A DNA stretch of 9,348 nucleotides from an uncultured bacterium (GCA_903867275.1 CAIPQY010000021.1:1-9348), one strand, 5' to 3'; shown: positions 1 to 6,509, counted from the stretch's first letter. The notes: generated by a model from the sequence alone, not told the origin. Translations and numbers: made by a program.

Positions 1-690
1 CGCCGCGGACCCGAGGCCGCCGAGAAGTACCGCCGCGCCGCCGAACTGAATCCGGAGAGTGGCCCCGCACGCTGGCGCCTGGGCAACATCGCGCTGGCCG
101 CGCGCCGAATCGACGAGGCGGTGAACGAACTCGAGGCCGCCGTGCGACTGTCACCCGACAACCCTTCGCCGCGCGTGGAACTGGCGCACGCTCGCCTGGA
201 GCGCGGCGAAACCGACGAAGCCGCGCGCCTGCTCGAGGTGCACGCCGAACGCATGCCGCCCGAAAGCGACGAGCGTCTGGAAAATCCGCAGGGCGCCGTT
301 TCGCTGGCCGATCTCATGCTTCGCGCGCATCGCCCGCTTCTGGCCGCGCGCACGCTCACCGCGGCGCTGCGATACCCGTCCTGCGCCACCGATGCCACGC
401 TGATGCGCCGCCTTGCGCTGGCCCGCTACGAAAGCAATGACCTGAGCGGCGGCGACGATGCCAGCCGCGCGCTGCATCGACTGGATGCCCGCGACCGCGC
501 CGCCCCCTACAACCTGGCCCTGTCGGCGCTGCAACGCAACAACCTCACCGAGGCGCGCACCTGGATCCGCACCGGCCTGGCGGCGCACCCGCGCGACGCG
601 GGCATGCGACGACTCATGCTGCGCACATGGATTGCGCGGGCACTGCAGCTGTTCGGCCGAAAGGCCGGGCAGCCATCACGCCGAGCGTGA
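1..690 (+). CDS. TPR-repeat protein, C-terminal part (5' end outside window)
   Basis: The frame is open from the first base to the TGA at 688-690, giving 229 visible residues; the start lies outside the window. Tetratricopeptide-like helical pairs are visible. One repeat ends around residue 20 (AAEKYRRAAELNPES), a full one spans about 21-54 (ARWRLGNIALAARRIDEAVNEL) and another about 55-88 (PRVELAHARLERGETDEAARLL). A looser pair lies at about 132-199, including APYNLALSALQRNNLTEART. The spacing of A/G/L/Y and the closing P of each repeat follow the TPR pattern. TPR arrays bind other proteins, so a scaffolding or assembly role is likely, but the partner cannot be told from this fragment. The visible part has no membrane segment and ends in a basic tail (FGRKAGQPSRRA). 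It converges on rpsR with only 8 bases between the two stop codons. A glycosyltransferase or kinase fused upstream cannot be excluded. Confidence 0.85.
   Translation, partial: RRGPEAAEKYRRAAELNPESGPARWRLGNIALAARRIDEAVNELEAAVRLSPDNPSPRVELAHARLERGETDEAARLLEVHAERMPPESDERLENPQGAVSLADLMLRAHRPLLAARTLTAALRYPSCATDATLMRRLALARYESNDLSGGDDASRALHRLDARDRAAPYNLALSALQRNNLTEARTWIRTGLAAHPRDAGMRRLMLRTWIARALQLFGRKAGQPSRRA
654..690. terminator. Pair of hairpins at the convergent TPR/rpsR gene ends (possible terminator)
   Basis: Two perfect small hairpins sit back to back. The first is CGGCC-GAAA-GGCCG at 654-667, with a GNRA-type loop on the plus strand. The second is TCACGC-CGA-GCGTGA at 676-690, whose 3' arm contains the TPR gene stop codon. 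With only 8 bases between the convergent stops, any terminator must lie inside coding sequence. Neither hairpin is followed by a T-tract on either strand, so intrinsic termination is doubtful. They could instead protect mRNA 3' ends. Hairpins of this size are common in GC-rich DNA. Confidence 0.3.
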
Positions 691-698
691 CGTTGAAA

Positions 699-914
699 TC
701 AGTTGGCCGCGTTCGTGAAGGGCAGCAGCGCCAGGTGACGGGCGCGCTTGATCGCCTGAGCCAGGTTCTTCTGCTCGGTGGCGTTCAGTTGGAGGCGCTT
801 GCGGCTGATGATCTTGCCGTTGCCGGTCATCATGCGGCGAAGCTCGTCGGCGTTCTTGTAGTCGACGGGTCCCTTGATGGTGCGGCGTTCGGTCGGTGCG
901 TTGAACTGGCTCAT
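699..914 (-). CDS. rpsR: 30S ribosomal protein S18
   Basis: This 71-residue protein is a component of the small-subunit platform, where it pairs with S6 on 16S rRNA. The family is recognised by DYKNADELRRM (residues 18-28), GKIISRKR (33-40) and the diagnostic C-terminal block AIKRARHLALLPF (54-66). The length matches S18, normally about 70-90 residues. The ATG at 914 is chosen because the family's short N-terminal tail begins there; the open frame continues upstream, but that part is not S18-like. AGGA lies about 10 bases upstream as a weak ribosome binding site. There are no cysteines, and the usual R(R/I)(V/T)TGT segment is replaced by RKRLQLN. The gene stands alone, without rpsF, ssb or rplI next to it, and has its own candidate promoter and a leader palindrome. 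Confidence 0.95.
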   Translation of the reverse strand: MSQFNAPTERRTIKGPVDYKNADELRRMMTGNGKIISRKRLQLNATEQKNLAQAIKRARHLALLPFTNAAN

Positions 915-945
915 GGTGATTGCGTCCTGGATCTCGGGTTCGAGA

Positions 946-964
946 GCCCCCGACGGTCGGGGGC
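946..964 (-). promoter_or_regulatory. Perfect palindromic hairpin in the rpsR leader
   Basis: GCCCCCGAC and GTCGGGGGC form 9-base arms around one central base. In RNA this would give an 8-bp, almost all G/C stem with a three-base loop, reading CCG on the rpsR mRNA. It lies 31 bases upstream of the rpsR start and just after the predicted transcription start. It could be an autoregulatory leader structure, a stabilising 5' hairpin, or a binding site for a dimeric regulator acting on both divergent genes. No T-tract follows, so it is not a standard terminator. Confidence 0.45.
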
Positions 965-976
965 GACGAGCCGGGT

Positions 977-1005
977 AGTGTAGCGGAACCCCCGAACCCT
1001 TCCAA
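977..1005 (-). promoter_or_regulatory. Candidate sigma-70-type promoter of rpsR
   Basis: On the minus strand TTGGAA (1005-1000) is followed after exactly 17 bases by TACACT (982-977). Each hexamer matches the TTGACA/TATAAT consensus at four of six positions. Transcription would start near 970, giving a leader of about 55 bases that opens with the palindrome at 946-964. The -35 hexamer touches the A of the start codon of the divergent phosphoesterase gene. The match is modest, but it is the best-spaced pair in the short gap upstream of an essential stand-alone gene. Confidence 0.4.
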
Positions 1006-1787
1006 TGCCCCTGATCCTTTCCGACCTGCACCTGGGCCTGGCCCCGCTGGAACCCGCGCAATTGCAGCCTTTGGTGGAGGCCGCCGACGAATTGTGGCTG
1101 AACGGCGACACCGCCGAGACCCGCCACCCCCGCTACATGAACCGGGGCACCCGCCTGCTGGCCGACCTGGAGAACCGCTGCGCCCGCGCGGGCACACCCC
1201 TGCTGCGACTGGCCGGCAACCATGATCACGACGCCGACCTGCCGCTGCACCGCATGCTGGCCGATGGTCGCGTGCTGGTGACGCACGGCCACGCCTTTCT
1301 GCCGTGCATCGCACCATGGTCGGTGTGGGCCAAGGAAGCGCAGCAGCGCTACGACTCGCACATTCGCTCGTTGCCCATGCATGAGCGCGCAAGCATGCAG
1401 GCCGCGCTGCATGCCGCCGCAGCCGCAAGCGAGGCCGCATGGACCGACACCACGCGCGAGCGCAAGTTGCACTCGGCCGCCATGCTGCTTCGGCCATGGG
1501 CCGTTCTGCAGGTGTTGAAGACGTGGGCCGCGTGGCCTGAACTCTCTGAAGCGTTCGCGGCGGCGCACACGCCCGACGCACGCGTGGTGATCAGCGGCCA
1601 CTCGCATCGCCGCTCGGTGCATGTGCGCGGCGCACGCACGCTGATGAACACCGGCAGCTTCAACCCACCCTCACGCGCCGCGGCGGTGTGGGTGCGTGGC
1701 AATCAGGTGGACTGGATTCCGCTGTCGCTGCGGCGCGATCGCTACGACTTGCCGCCCGAGTCGCGCTGGATCCGCGCCAGCGTGTGA
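1005..1787 (+). CDS. Calcineurin-like metallophosphoesterase
   Basis: This is a 260-residue soluble hydrolase with the full two-metal phosphoesterase signature in order. It has SDLHLG (6-11, metal ligands D7 and H9), NGD (33-35), GNHDHD (71-76), THGH (93-96) and SGHSHR (197-202), then a closing NTGSFNPP (215-222). These motifs define the calcineurin-like family, which hydrolyses phosphomono-, phosphodi- or pyrophosphate esters. The D-x-H, GD, GNHD, H, GHxH layout and size resemble LpxH, the UDP-2,3-diacylglucosamine pyrophosphatase of lipid A synthesis. That substrate is not proven, and no other lpx gene is nearby. A helical insertion at about 105-185 between the H94 and H199 blocks could form a cap over the active site. 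The ATG at 1005 starts directly at the first beta strand; no SD sequence precedes it. The 3' end overlaps the opposing HMG-CoA lyase gene by 46 bp. Confidence 0.88.
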   Translation: MPLILSDLHLGLAPLEPAQLQPLVEAADELWLNGDTAETRHPRYMNRGTRLLADLENRCARAGTPLLRLAGNHDHDADLPLHRMLADGRVLVTHGHAFLPCIAPWSVWAKEAQQRYDSHIRSLPMHERASMQAALHAAAAASEAAWTDTTRERKLHSAAMLLRPWAVLQVLKTWAAWPELSEAFAAAHTPDARVVISGHSHRRSVHVRGARTLMNTGSFNPPSRAAAVWVRGNQVDWIPLSLRRDRYDLPPESRWIRASV

Positions 1788-2623
1788 CGCATGGCGGAAC
1801 CGGCCGCGGCCACGGCGTCGGCCTGCACGCCGTGCGTGAAACCAAGCCTTTCCAGCGTGGAAAGCAGCGTTTCGGTTGCCAGGTTGCCCGGGGCACCAGG
1901 CGCATACGGGCAGCCACCAAGGCCCGCCGCGCTGCTGTCAAAGCTTCGCACACCGCGCAGCAGCGCGCGCTCCACGCAGGCGGCCGCCATGCCGCGCGTG
2001 TCGTGCAGGTGCAGCGTGATGTCGGATGGCTGCAGCAGCGGCTGCATGCCGTCGAGCAGATGATCGATGTCGGGCACCTCGGCTGCGCCGATGGTGTCGC
2101 CAAGATCGATCTCGGTGCAGCCCATCGCAAGCAGCCGTTCACTCACGCTGCGCACGGCGGCCGGTGACACCACCCCATCGAACGGGCAGCGCACCACGCA
2201 GCTCACGTAGCCACGCACCGGCAAGCCGGCGGCGCGCGCCTGCTGCACCACCGGCAGCAGTCGCGCCAGACATTCGGCGATGGATGCGTTCACGTTGCGC
2301 TGACTGAAGCCCTCGCTGGCACTCGCGAACACCGACACCTTGTCCACGCGCGCCTCCAGCGCCGACTGCAGGCCGCGCTCGTTCGGAACCAGCGCCGACA
2401 GCACCGTGCCCGCGCGACGCGTGGCCTGACGCATCACCTCGGCGCCGTCGGCCAGCTGCGGAACCCACTTTGGGCTCACGAAACTGGTCACTTCGACTTC
2501 CGGAAATCCCGCGGCAATCAGCGCATTCACGAAGGCCACCTTGTCGGCCACCGGCACCTGCGCACGCTCGTTCTGCAGGCCATCGCGCGGGCCCACCTCG
2601 GTCACGCGCACCGTGCCGCTCAT
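1742..2623 (-). CDS. mvaB: Hydroxymethylglutaryl-CoA lyase
   Basis: The 293-residue TIM-barrel enzyme cleaves HMG-CoA to acetyl-CoA and acetoacetate, the last step of leucine breakdown. Family motifs are almost all intact. They are VGPRDGLQNE (10-19, catalytic R13/D14), EVTSFVSPKWVPQ (44-56), GYVSCVVRCPFDG (138-150), DTIG (176-179), HLHDTRGMA (205-213, metal-binding H205/H207) and GLGGCPYAPGAPGN (234-247, active-site C238 and N247). Conservation of the catalytic Cys and both His separates it from homocitrate and isopropylmalate synthases. Length is typical for a bacterial enzyme. The ATG at 2623 overlaps the TGA of the upstream small membrane gene as ATGA, and AGGA lies 9 bases upstream, so translational coupling is likely. 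It is the last gene of the minus-strand run. No other leucine catabolism gene (acyl-CoA carboxylase, isovaleryl-CoA dehydrogenase) is in the window. Confidence 0.94.
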   Translation of the reverse strand: MSGTVRVTEVGPRDGLQNERAQVPVADKVAFVNALIAAGFPEVEVTSFVSPKWVPQLADGAEVMRQATRRAGTVLSALVPNERGLQSALEARVDKVSVFASASEGFSQRNVNASIAECLARLLPVVQQARAAGLPVRGYVSCVVRCPFDGVVSPAAVRSVSERLLAMGCTEIDLGDTIGAAEVPDIDHLLDGMQPLLQPSDITLHLHDTRGMAAACVERALLRGVRSFDSSAAGLGGCPYAPGAPGNLATETLLSTLERLGFTHGVQADAVAAAGSAMRHTLARIQRDSGGKS

Positions 2624-2829
2624 GACTTGCGATCCTGCTGCAGCGACTGCAATTCGGCCTGCGCACGCTTGCGCTCCTCACGCAGCGCGCGGCGGATCAG
2701 CAGCCCCACCACCACCGCCACGATCACGGTCAACACCGCGGCCGCCACGAACAGGATCATCTCGGGCTCCACCGACCAGCGCACATCGGGCTGCACGGAT
2801 GCATCCGTCGGTTGCTGCAGCAGGTTCAC
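2620..2829 (-). CDS. Small single-pass membrane protein of unknown function
   Basis: I do not recognise this 69-residue protein. The GTG at 2829-2827 is chosen for two reasons. It overlaps the ygfZ-like TGA as GTGA, and a near-perfect SD sequence GGAGGT (minus strand, 2840-2835) lies 5 bases upstream, the best ribosome binding site in the window. An in-frame ATG at 2760 (residue 24) is the alternative. Residues 1-23 are polar, 24-46 form one strongly hydrophobic helix (MILFVAAAVLTVIVAVVVGL), and 47-69 are highly charged (RRALREERKRAQAEL), probably an amphipathic or coiled-coil tail. The positive-inside rule predicts N-terminus out, C-terminus in the cytoplasm. Its stop overlaps the HMG-CoA lyase start as ATGA, so it is coupled on both sides. 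Overlaps, SD and a clean membrane segment argue that it is a real gene. Confidence 0.75.
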   Translation of the reverse strand: MNLLQQPTDASVQPDVRWSVEPEMILFVAAAVLTVIVAVVVGLLIRRALREERKRAQAELQSLQQDRKS

Positions 2830-4043
2830 GCGGCACCTCCAGGCAGAAAGCGCAGCGTGGGCTGCACGACCGCCGTGGTCCAGTCGCCTTCGGCTGCCAC
2901 ACGCACGCGCGTGCCGGGTTCGCCCTGCGCGTACTTCAACATGGCAAAGGCCACGCACGCGCTGCCAAGCATGGGTGCAGGCGCGCTGCTGGTGATGGTG
3001 CCCACCGCTTCGCCTTCGGCGGCTTCCAGGTGCACCGTGGCGCCGCTCACCGGCAGTCGATCGCTCTCCATGCGCAGCGCCACCAGACGCTGCTTGGGCT
3101 TGCCCAGGCTTTCCATGCGGGCCACCACTTCCTGACCCAGATAGCAGCCCTTCTTGAAGCTGACGCGACGCGAAAGCAGGCCGGTTTCGTGCGGCAGCGC
3201 CTCGCGGCCGAAATCCACCAGGAACAGCGGCGTGCCGCCCTCGACGCGCGCCACATTGAAGGCGTGCCAGCCGATCGGACGCACAGGCGCTTCAAGCGCG
3301 GAACCAGCCGCAAGCAGCGCATCGAACACGCGCGCCACCACTTCGGTTGGCATGAACAGTTCCACGCCTGGCACGCCCGCCTGATCGCGGCGCGCCGCAT
3401 GCACGGGGTGCCCCGCCACCTGCAGCGCCACACAACGCAGATCACTCGACAGCGCAGCGGCCTTCGCGTCGATGGTGCCAAGCAGCACAAGCGCGGCCGC
3501 GCCATGCAGCGACATGCGCGCAAAGGCGGCGGTGGCATCTTCCACCTGCACATCCTCGCTGAACACGAACGCCTGCAGTTCACTTGCCGAACTCGCCGCG
3601 GCGAAGCGATCCACATCCAGCAGCATCGCGTCGCCGAAGTCGGCCAGCAGCAGGTCGGCCTGCACGCGACCCTTGCGGTTGAGCCAGAAACTCTCGCGAA
3701 CACCGCCCGCTTCGAGCCCCTTCAGGTCCTGCGTGACCATGCGCTGCAGGAAGGCCACGCGATCGGCGCCACGCACACGCAGCGTGCCGCGGTGCACGCC
3801 GTCCATCACGCCCACGCCGCGACGGATGGCGGCGTATTCCGCGGCGGGCGAGCCAAGATCGGCGGCCATCTCCACGCACGCATCGGCGGCATCGGGGCCA
3901 TAGGGCATCCACGCAACGGCGGGCTGCAGCGGCGCGGTGTCGGCAAGGCCGGGGCGCGCGGCGGCGGCCACGCTTGCATGCAGGCGCGCGGCCTGATCGG
4001 CCACGCAGCGTTCAAGTTGGTCGTGCAGTGGTGAGGGAATCAC
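2826..4043 (-). CDS. ygfZ: YgfZ/GcvT-like folate-binding protein, Fe-S cluster maintenance
   Basis: The protein (405 residues from this start) belongs to the aminomethyltransferase (GcvT) fold. The YgfZ/CAF17 signature KGCYLGQE is at residues 298-305 with its conserved cysteine at 300. Other landmarks are GVGVMDGVHRGTLRVRG (76-92), a typical N-terminal GcvT strand, RVAFLQRMVTQDLKGL (95-110) and a C-terminal barrel with KPKQRLVALRM (315-325). YgfZ proteins bind tetrahydrofolate and support assembly or repair of certain Fe-S enzymes; in E. coli this includes MiaB, which is encoded divergently nearby. The KGCxxGQE motif and the lack of glycine-cleavage neighbours argue against true GcvT. The start is uncertain: the GTG at 4043 gives IPSPLHDQL, which looks like the family's N-terminus, while a GTG at 4073 adds ten basic residues. 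Neither has an SD. The stop overlaps the next gene as GTGA. Confidence 0.87.
   Translation of the reverse strand: MIPSPLHDQLERCVADQAARLHASVAAAARPGLADTAPLQPAVAWMPYGPDAADACVEMAADLGSPAAEYAAIRRGVGVMDGVHRGTLRVRGADRVAFLQRMVTQDLKGLEAGGVRESFWLNRKGRVQADLLLADFGDAMLLDVDRFAAASSASELQAFVFSEDVQVEDATAAFARMSLHGAAALVLLGTIDAKAAALSSDLRCVALQVAGHPVHAARRDQAGVPGVELFMPTEVVARVFDALLAAGSALEAPVRPIGWHAFNVARVEGGTPLFLVDFGREALPHETGLLSRRVSFKKGCYLGQEVVARMESLGKPKQRLVALRMESDRLPVSGATVHLEAAEGEAVGTITSSAPAPMLGSACVAFAMLKYAQGEPGTRVRVAAEGDWTTAVVQPTLRFLPGGAA
2835..2840 (-). promoter_or_regulatory. Strong Shine-Dalgarno site for the small membrane protein
   Basis: GGAGGT on the minus strand lies 5 bases before the GTG at 2829 and inside the last codons of the ygfZ-like gene. 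It decides the start of the small gene. It stands out because most other genes here have weak or no SD sequence, so this coupled, GTG-initiated gene may be translated comparatively well. Confidence 0.75.
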
Positions 4044-4091
4044 GCGACGAATGGTACGCAGTCGCCGCACCACGCAGGCGCCACACGCGGT

Positions 4092-5234
4092 TCAGCCGAT
4101 GGCGCGAACGGCGTCGATCAGGCGTTTGGCGATGGTTTCGGCGGCATCCACGCGTTGCCGCGCCGCCAGCGCCGCGTGCATGCGATCGCGCGCCGGGCCA
4201 TCCGACAGCAGCGATTCAAGCAACCGCCCCATCACCTGCATGTTCGCCTGCGGCTCGATCGCATCCAGCGCGATCGCCGCAGCGCCCGCCTCCACCAACT
4301 CGCGCGCGTTCTCGCGCTGATGCAGGTCGCGGTGATACGGATACGGCACGAACAGGCACGGCACGCGATTGATCTCGGCCTCGGCCACGCTGTTGGCGCC
4401 CGCGCGCGTCAGCGCCACATCGGCGGCGCCCCACGCCAGACCCATGCGATGCAGGAAGGGCATCACCACCGCGTGCACGCCGGCGGCTCGGTAGCGCGCG
4501 CGCAGCGCTTCCAGATCCGCTTCAGGCATGCTGCCCGTGAGGTGCAGCACCTGCCAGTGCGCAAGCAGCGAGGCATTGCGTTCGGCGAAGTGCGGCGCAA
4601 ATCGGTTCAGGCTGGTTGCACCCTGCGAGGCGCCGGTGATCAGCAGCGTGTGACGCGCGCCTTCGAGGCCAAGCTGCGTGCGGCACTGTGGCGCATCACT
4701 CGGCGCAATCGCGCTGCGGCGCACCGGAAAGCCCGTCACCGCGCCGTCCCATCGCGGAAGGTTGGTGGCACGCATGGCGCTCCACACTTGACTCGCGCGC
4801 TTCGCCACCCAGCGATTGGCCTTGCCCGGTGTCGCATCCAGATTCAGCAGCGTCACCGGAATGCCCTCGCGCAACGCGCAACGCACCACGGGCGGCGTGA
4901 CGAAACCGCCCAGGCTCAGCACATGTCGCACATTGCGATCGCGCATGGCCTGCTTCGCCACGCTGCCCGCCGGTCCGATCGACCGCAGGAATTTCAGCAA
5001 TGCGCGCGGACGCAGCGACGGCGGCTCGGCCGGCACCTGCACGAAGTCGGCTCCAGCTTCGCGCAGCATGGTGGCGTCGATCGCGCGCCCGCTGCACAGG
5101 AACAGCGCACCCACATCGGGCGCCATCGACAGCACGCGCTCGGCCACGGCCAAGCCAGGACTCAAGTGACCACCAGAACCGCCGCCCGCGAAGGCGATCG
5201 TCGCGGGCCGGGCGGCATGCACTTCGGTTGCCAT
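4092..5234 (-). CDS. murG: UDP-GlcNAc--lipid I N-acetylglucosaminyltransferase MurG
   Basis: MurG adds GlcNAc from UDP-GlcNAc to lipid I at the cytoplasmic face of the membrane, making lipid II. The 380-residue protein has the GT-B layout. The N-domain has GGGSGGHLSPGLAVAE (17-32, with H23), LGGFVTPP (108-115) and GFPVR (168-172, R172 equivalent to E. coli R163). The C-domain has GASQGA (201-206), TRAGANSVAEAE (276-287, E285 contacting ribose) and PYPYHRDLHQRENA (297-310, with Q306). Length fits the family (355-385). The usual HEQN in the donor-binding loop reads LNLD here (130-133), with the following ATPGKAN conserved, so the residue equivalent to E. coli N127 is Asp. The ATG at 5234 is 5 bases after the ftsW stop and has no SD, so it is probably translated by coupling to ftsW. 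Confidence 0.94.
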   Translation of the reverse strand: MATEVHAARPATIAFAGGGSGGHLSPGLAVAERVLSMAPDVGALFLCSGRAIDATMLREAGADFVQVPAEPPSLRPRALLKFLRSIGPAGSVAKQAMRDRNVRHVLSLGGFVTPPVVRCALREGIPVTLLNLDATPGKANRWVAKRASQVWSAMRATNLPRWDGAVTGFPVRRSAIAPSDAPQCRTQLGLEGARHTLLITGASQGATSLNRFAPHFAERNASLLAHWQVLHLTGSMPEADLEALRARYRAAGVHAVVMPFLHRMGLAWGAADVALTRAGANSVAEAEINRVPCLFVPYPYHRDLHQRENARELVEAGAAAIALDAIEPQANMQVMGRLLESLLSDGPARDRMHAALAARQRVDAAETIAKRLIDAVRAIG

Positions 5235-5239
5235 GAAAG

Positions 5240-6457
5240 TCAGGCAGGTTGCGGCATGGCGCCGTCGAGCTCAGGCTCCGCCACGCCAGCCGTCTCCAGC
5301 GAGCGGCGACGCGCATCACTGGCGCGCGCGATGGCAGCCACCATGCCCAGGCTGAACGCCGTCAGGATCCATCCCGTGCCGCCGCGACTGATCAGCGGCA
5401 GCGCGATGCCCTTGGTGGGCGCCAACCCCGTGACCACCGCCACATTGATCAGCGCCTGCAGCGTGACCGTGAGCGTGAAGCCAAGCGCCACCAGCGACTC
5501 GAAGTTGGTAGTCAGGCCCACGCGATGCTCGCTGCCATCGGCCGCACGCACCTTGGCGGTGCTGGTGGCGATGGCCAGGCCGGTCAGCGCCAGCATGACG
5601 AACAGCGCCAGGATGCCGATCGCGCCCACGATGCCCAATTCCTCGCACGCGATGGCATAGATGAAGTCGGTGGTGGCTTCGGGCAGGTAGCCGAACTTCT
5701 GGATGCCGTTGCCAAGGCCACGCCCGGGCAGTCCGCCGCCGGCGATGGCCGCCATGCTCTGGATCACGTGGTAGCCCTTGCCCTGGGCATCCTTGTAGGG
5801 ATCCATGTAGGCCATGATGCGGTTCATGCGGTACGGACTGGTGACCACCAGTCCCACGAACGCCGCACCCGCCGCGGGCAGCAGCAGACCCACGTGCCAC
5901 AGGCGCACGCCAGCGGCCACCAGCATGCACAGCGACACCATCACGATCAGCACCGCGGTGCCCAGATCCTCCACCGCCACCAGCGCGGCGATGAAACTGA
6001 CCAGCGCGAACGGCGGCACGAAACCCTTCCAGAAGGTGCCCAGCGCACCCGTGCGACGGCAGCAATGCCACGCCACGATCAGCGGCACGCCCCACTTGGC
6101 GATCTCGCTGGGCTGCAGGCCGATGGGTCCGATCGAAATCCAGCGGTTGGCGCCATTCACCTCGCGACCGATGCCCGGCACATGCACCAGCACCAGGCCC
6201 AGAATGATGGTTCCCAGCAGCCACGGAATGGGGCTGGACCACCCGCGGCGCGTGAAGATGCCTTCCACCCGCACCAGCGTTCCCAGCCACAGGAAGATGA
6301 CCGCCGCCACCGCGAACATGGTGTTGCGGCCGATCAGCAGCTCCTGAATGGTGGTGCCTGGGCCGCCGGCCGTGGTCAGGCTGGCGCTGTTCACCAGCAC
6401 GGTGCCGGTCACCAGCAGGGCGATCACCAGAAACAGCAGTCCTTGTCCGGGGCGCAT
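5240..6457 (-). CDS. ftsW: SEDS-family peptidoglycan glycosyltransferase FtsW
   Basis: This 405-residue polytopic membrane protein has about ten hydrophobic segments (near 7-24, 45-63, 77-93, 122-133, 147-162, 166-183, 187-206, 274-297, 319-343 and 351-376). SEDS proteins polymerise lipid II into glycan strands with a partner class B PBP. Motifs are ANRWISIGPIGLQPSEIAKW (103-122), EDLGTAVLI (163-171), GYHVIQSMAAIAGGG (228-242), GYLPEATTDFIYA (256-268, where D264 aligns with the catalytic Asp of FtsW/RodA) and APTKGIALPLIS (346-357). FtsW rather than RodA is favoured by the adjacent murG, as in dcw clusters. Two unusual points are Thr in place of His in LPEAHTDF, and SRGGTG in place of SYGGSS at 357-362. 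The ATG at 6457 begins just before the first membrane helix; no SD is seen. It heads the minus-strand run and diverges from miaB. Confidence 0.93.
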   Translation of the reverse strand: MRPGQGLLFLVIALLVTGTVLVNSASLTTAGGPGTTIQELLIGRNTMFAVAAVIFLWLGTLVRVEGIFTRRGWSSPIPWLLGTIILGLVLVHVPGIGREVNGANRWISIGPIGLQPSEIAKWGVPLIVAWHCCRRTGALGTFWKGFVPPFALVSFIAALVAVEDLGTAVLIVMVSLCMLVAAGVRLWHVGLLLPAAGAAFVGLVVTSPYRMNRIMAYMDPYKDAQGKGYHVIQSMAAIAGGGLPGRGLGNGIQKFGYLPEATTDFIYAIACEELGIVGAIGILALFVMLALTGLAIATSTAKVRAADGSEHRVGLTTNFESLVALGFTLTVTLQALINVAVVTGLAPTKGIALPLISRGGTGWILTAFSLGMVAAIARASDARRRSLETAGVAEPELDGAMPQPA

Positions 6458-6478
6458 GGAACTCGTGTCATCGGCTTG

Positions 6479-6509
6479 CCACCCCTCCGGACGGCAAAAA
6501 CCGGGGTGG
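6479..6509. promoter_or_regulatory. Inverted repeat in the ftsW/miaB divergent region
   Basis: CCACCCC (6479-6485) and GGGGTGG (6503-6509) are perfect 7-base complements 17 bases apart. Inside them CCGG also occurs on both sides (6487-6490 and 6501-6504), allowing an alternative paired form. The element lies in the 86-bp gap between the divergent start codons, which must contain the promoters for both genes, so it could be an operator. No protein can be assigned, and short G/C inverted repeats are expected by chance in GC-rich DNA. Confidence 0.3.

Noticed and set aside
627..983. Plus-strand open frame of 118 codons across rpsR
   Set aside because: It covers rpsR on the opposite strand, starts inside the TPR gene, and has no motifs.
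2541..4034. Long plus-strand open frame (about 497 codons) opposite the ygfZ-like gene
   Set aside because: It is antisense to a gene with clear family motifs. The translation is rich in His, Arg, Ala and Gln without domains, as expected from the reverse strand of GC-rich coding DNA.
2826..4043. True glycine-cleavage T protein (GcvT)
   Set aside because: The KGCYLGQE motif is diagnostic of YgfZ/CAF17, and no gcvH or gcvP gene is nearby.
4155..5660. Long plus-strand open frame (about 501 codons) opposite murG and ftsW
   Set aside because: It spans two real genes on the other strand, has His/Arg/Gln-rich low-information sequence and no recognisable motif.
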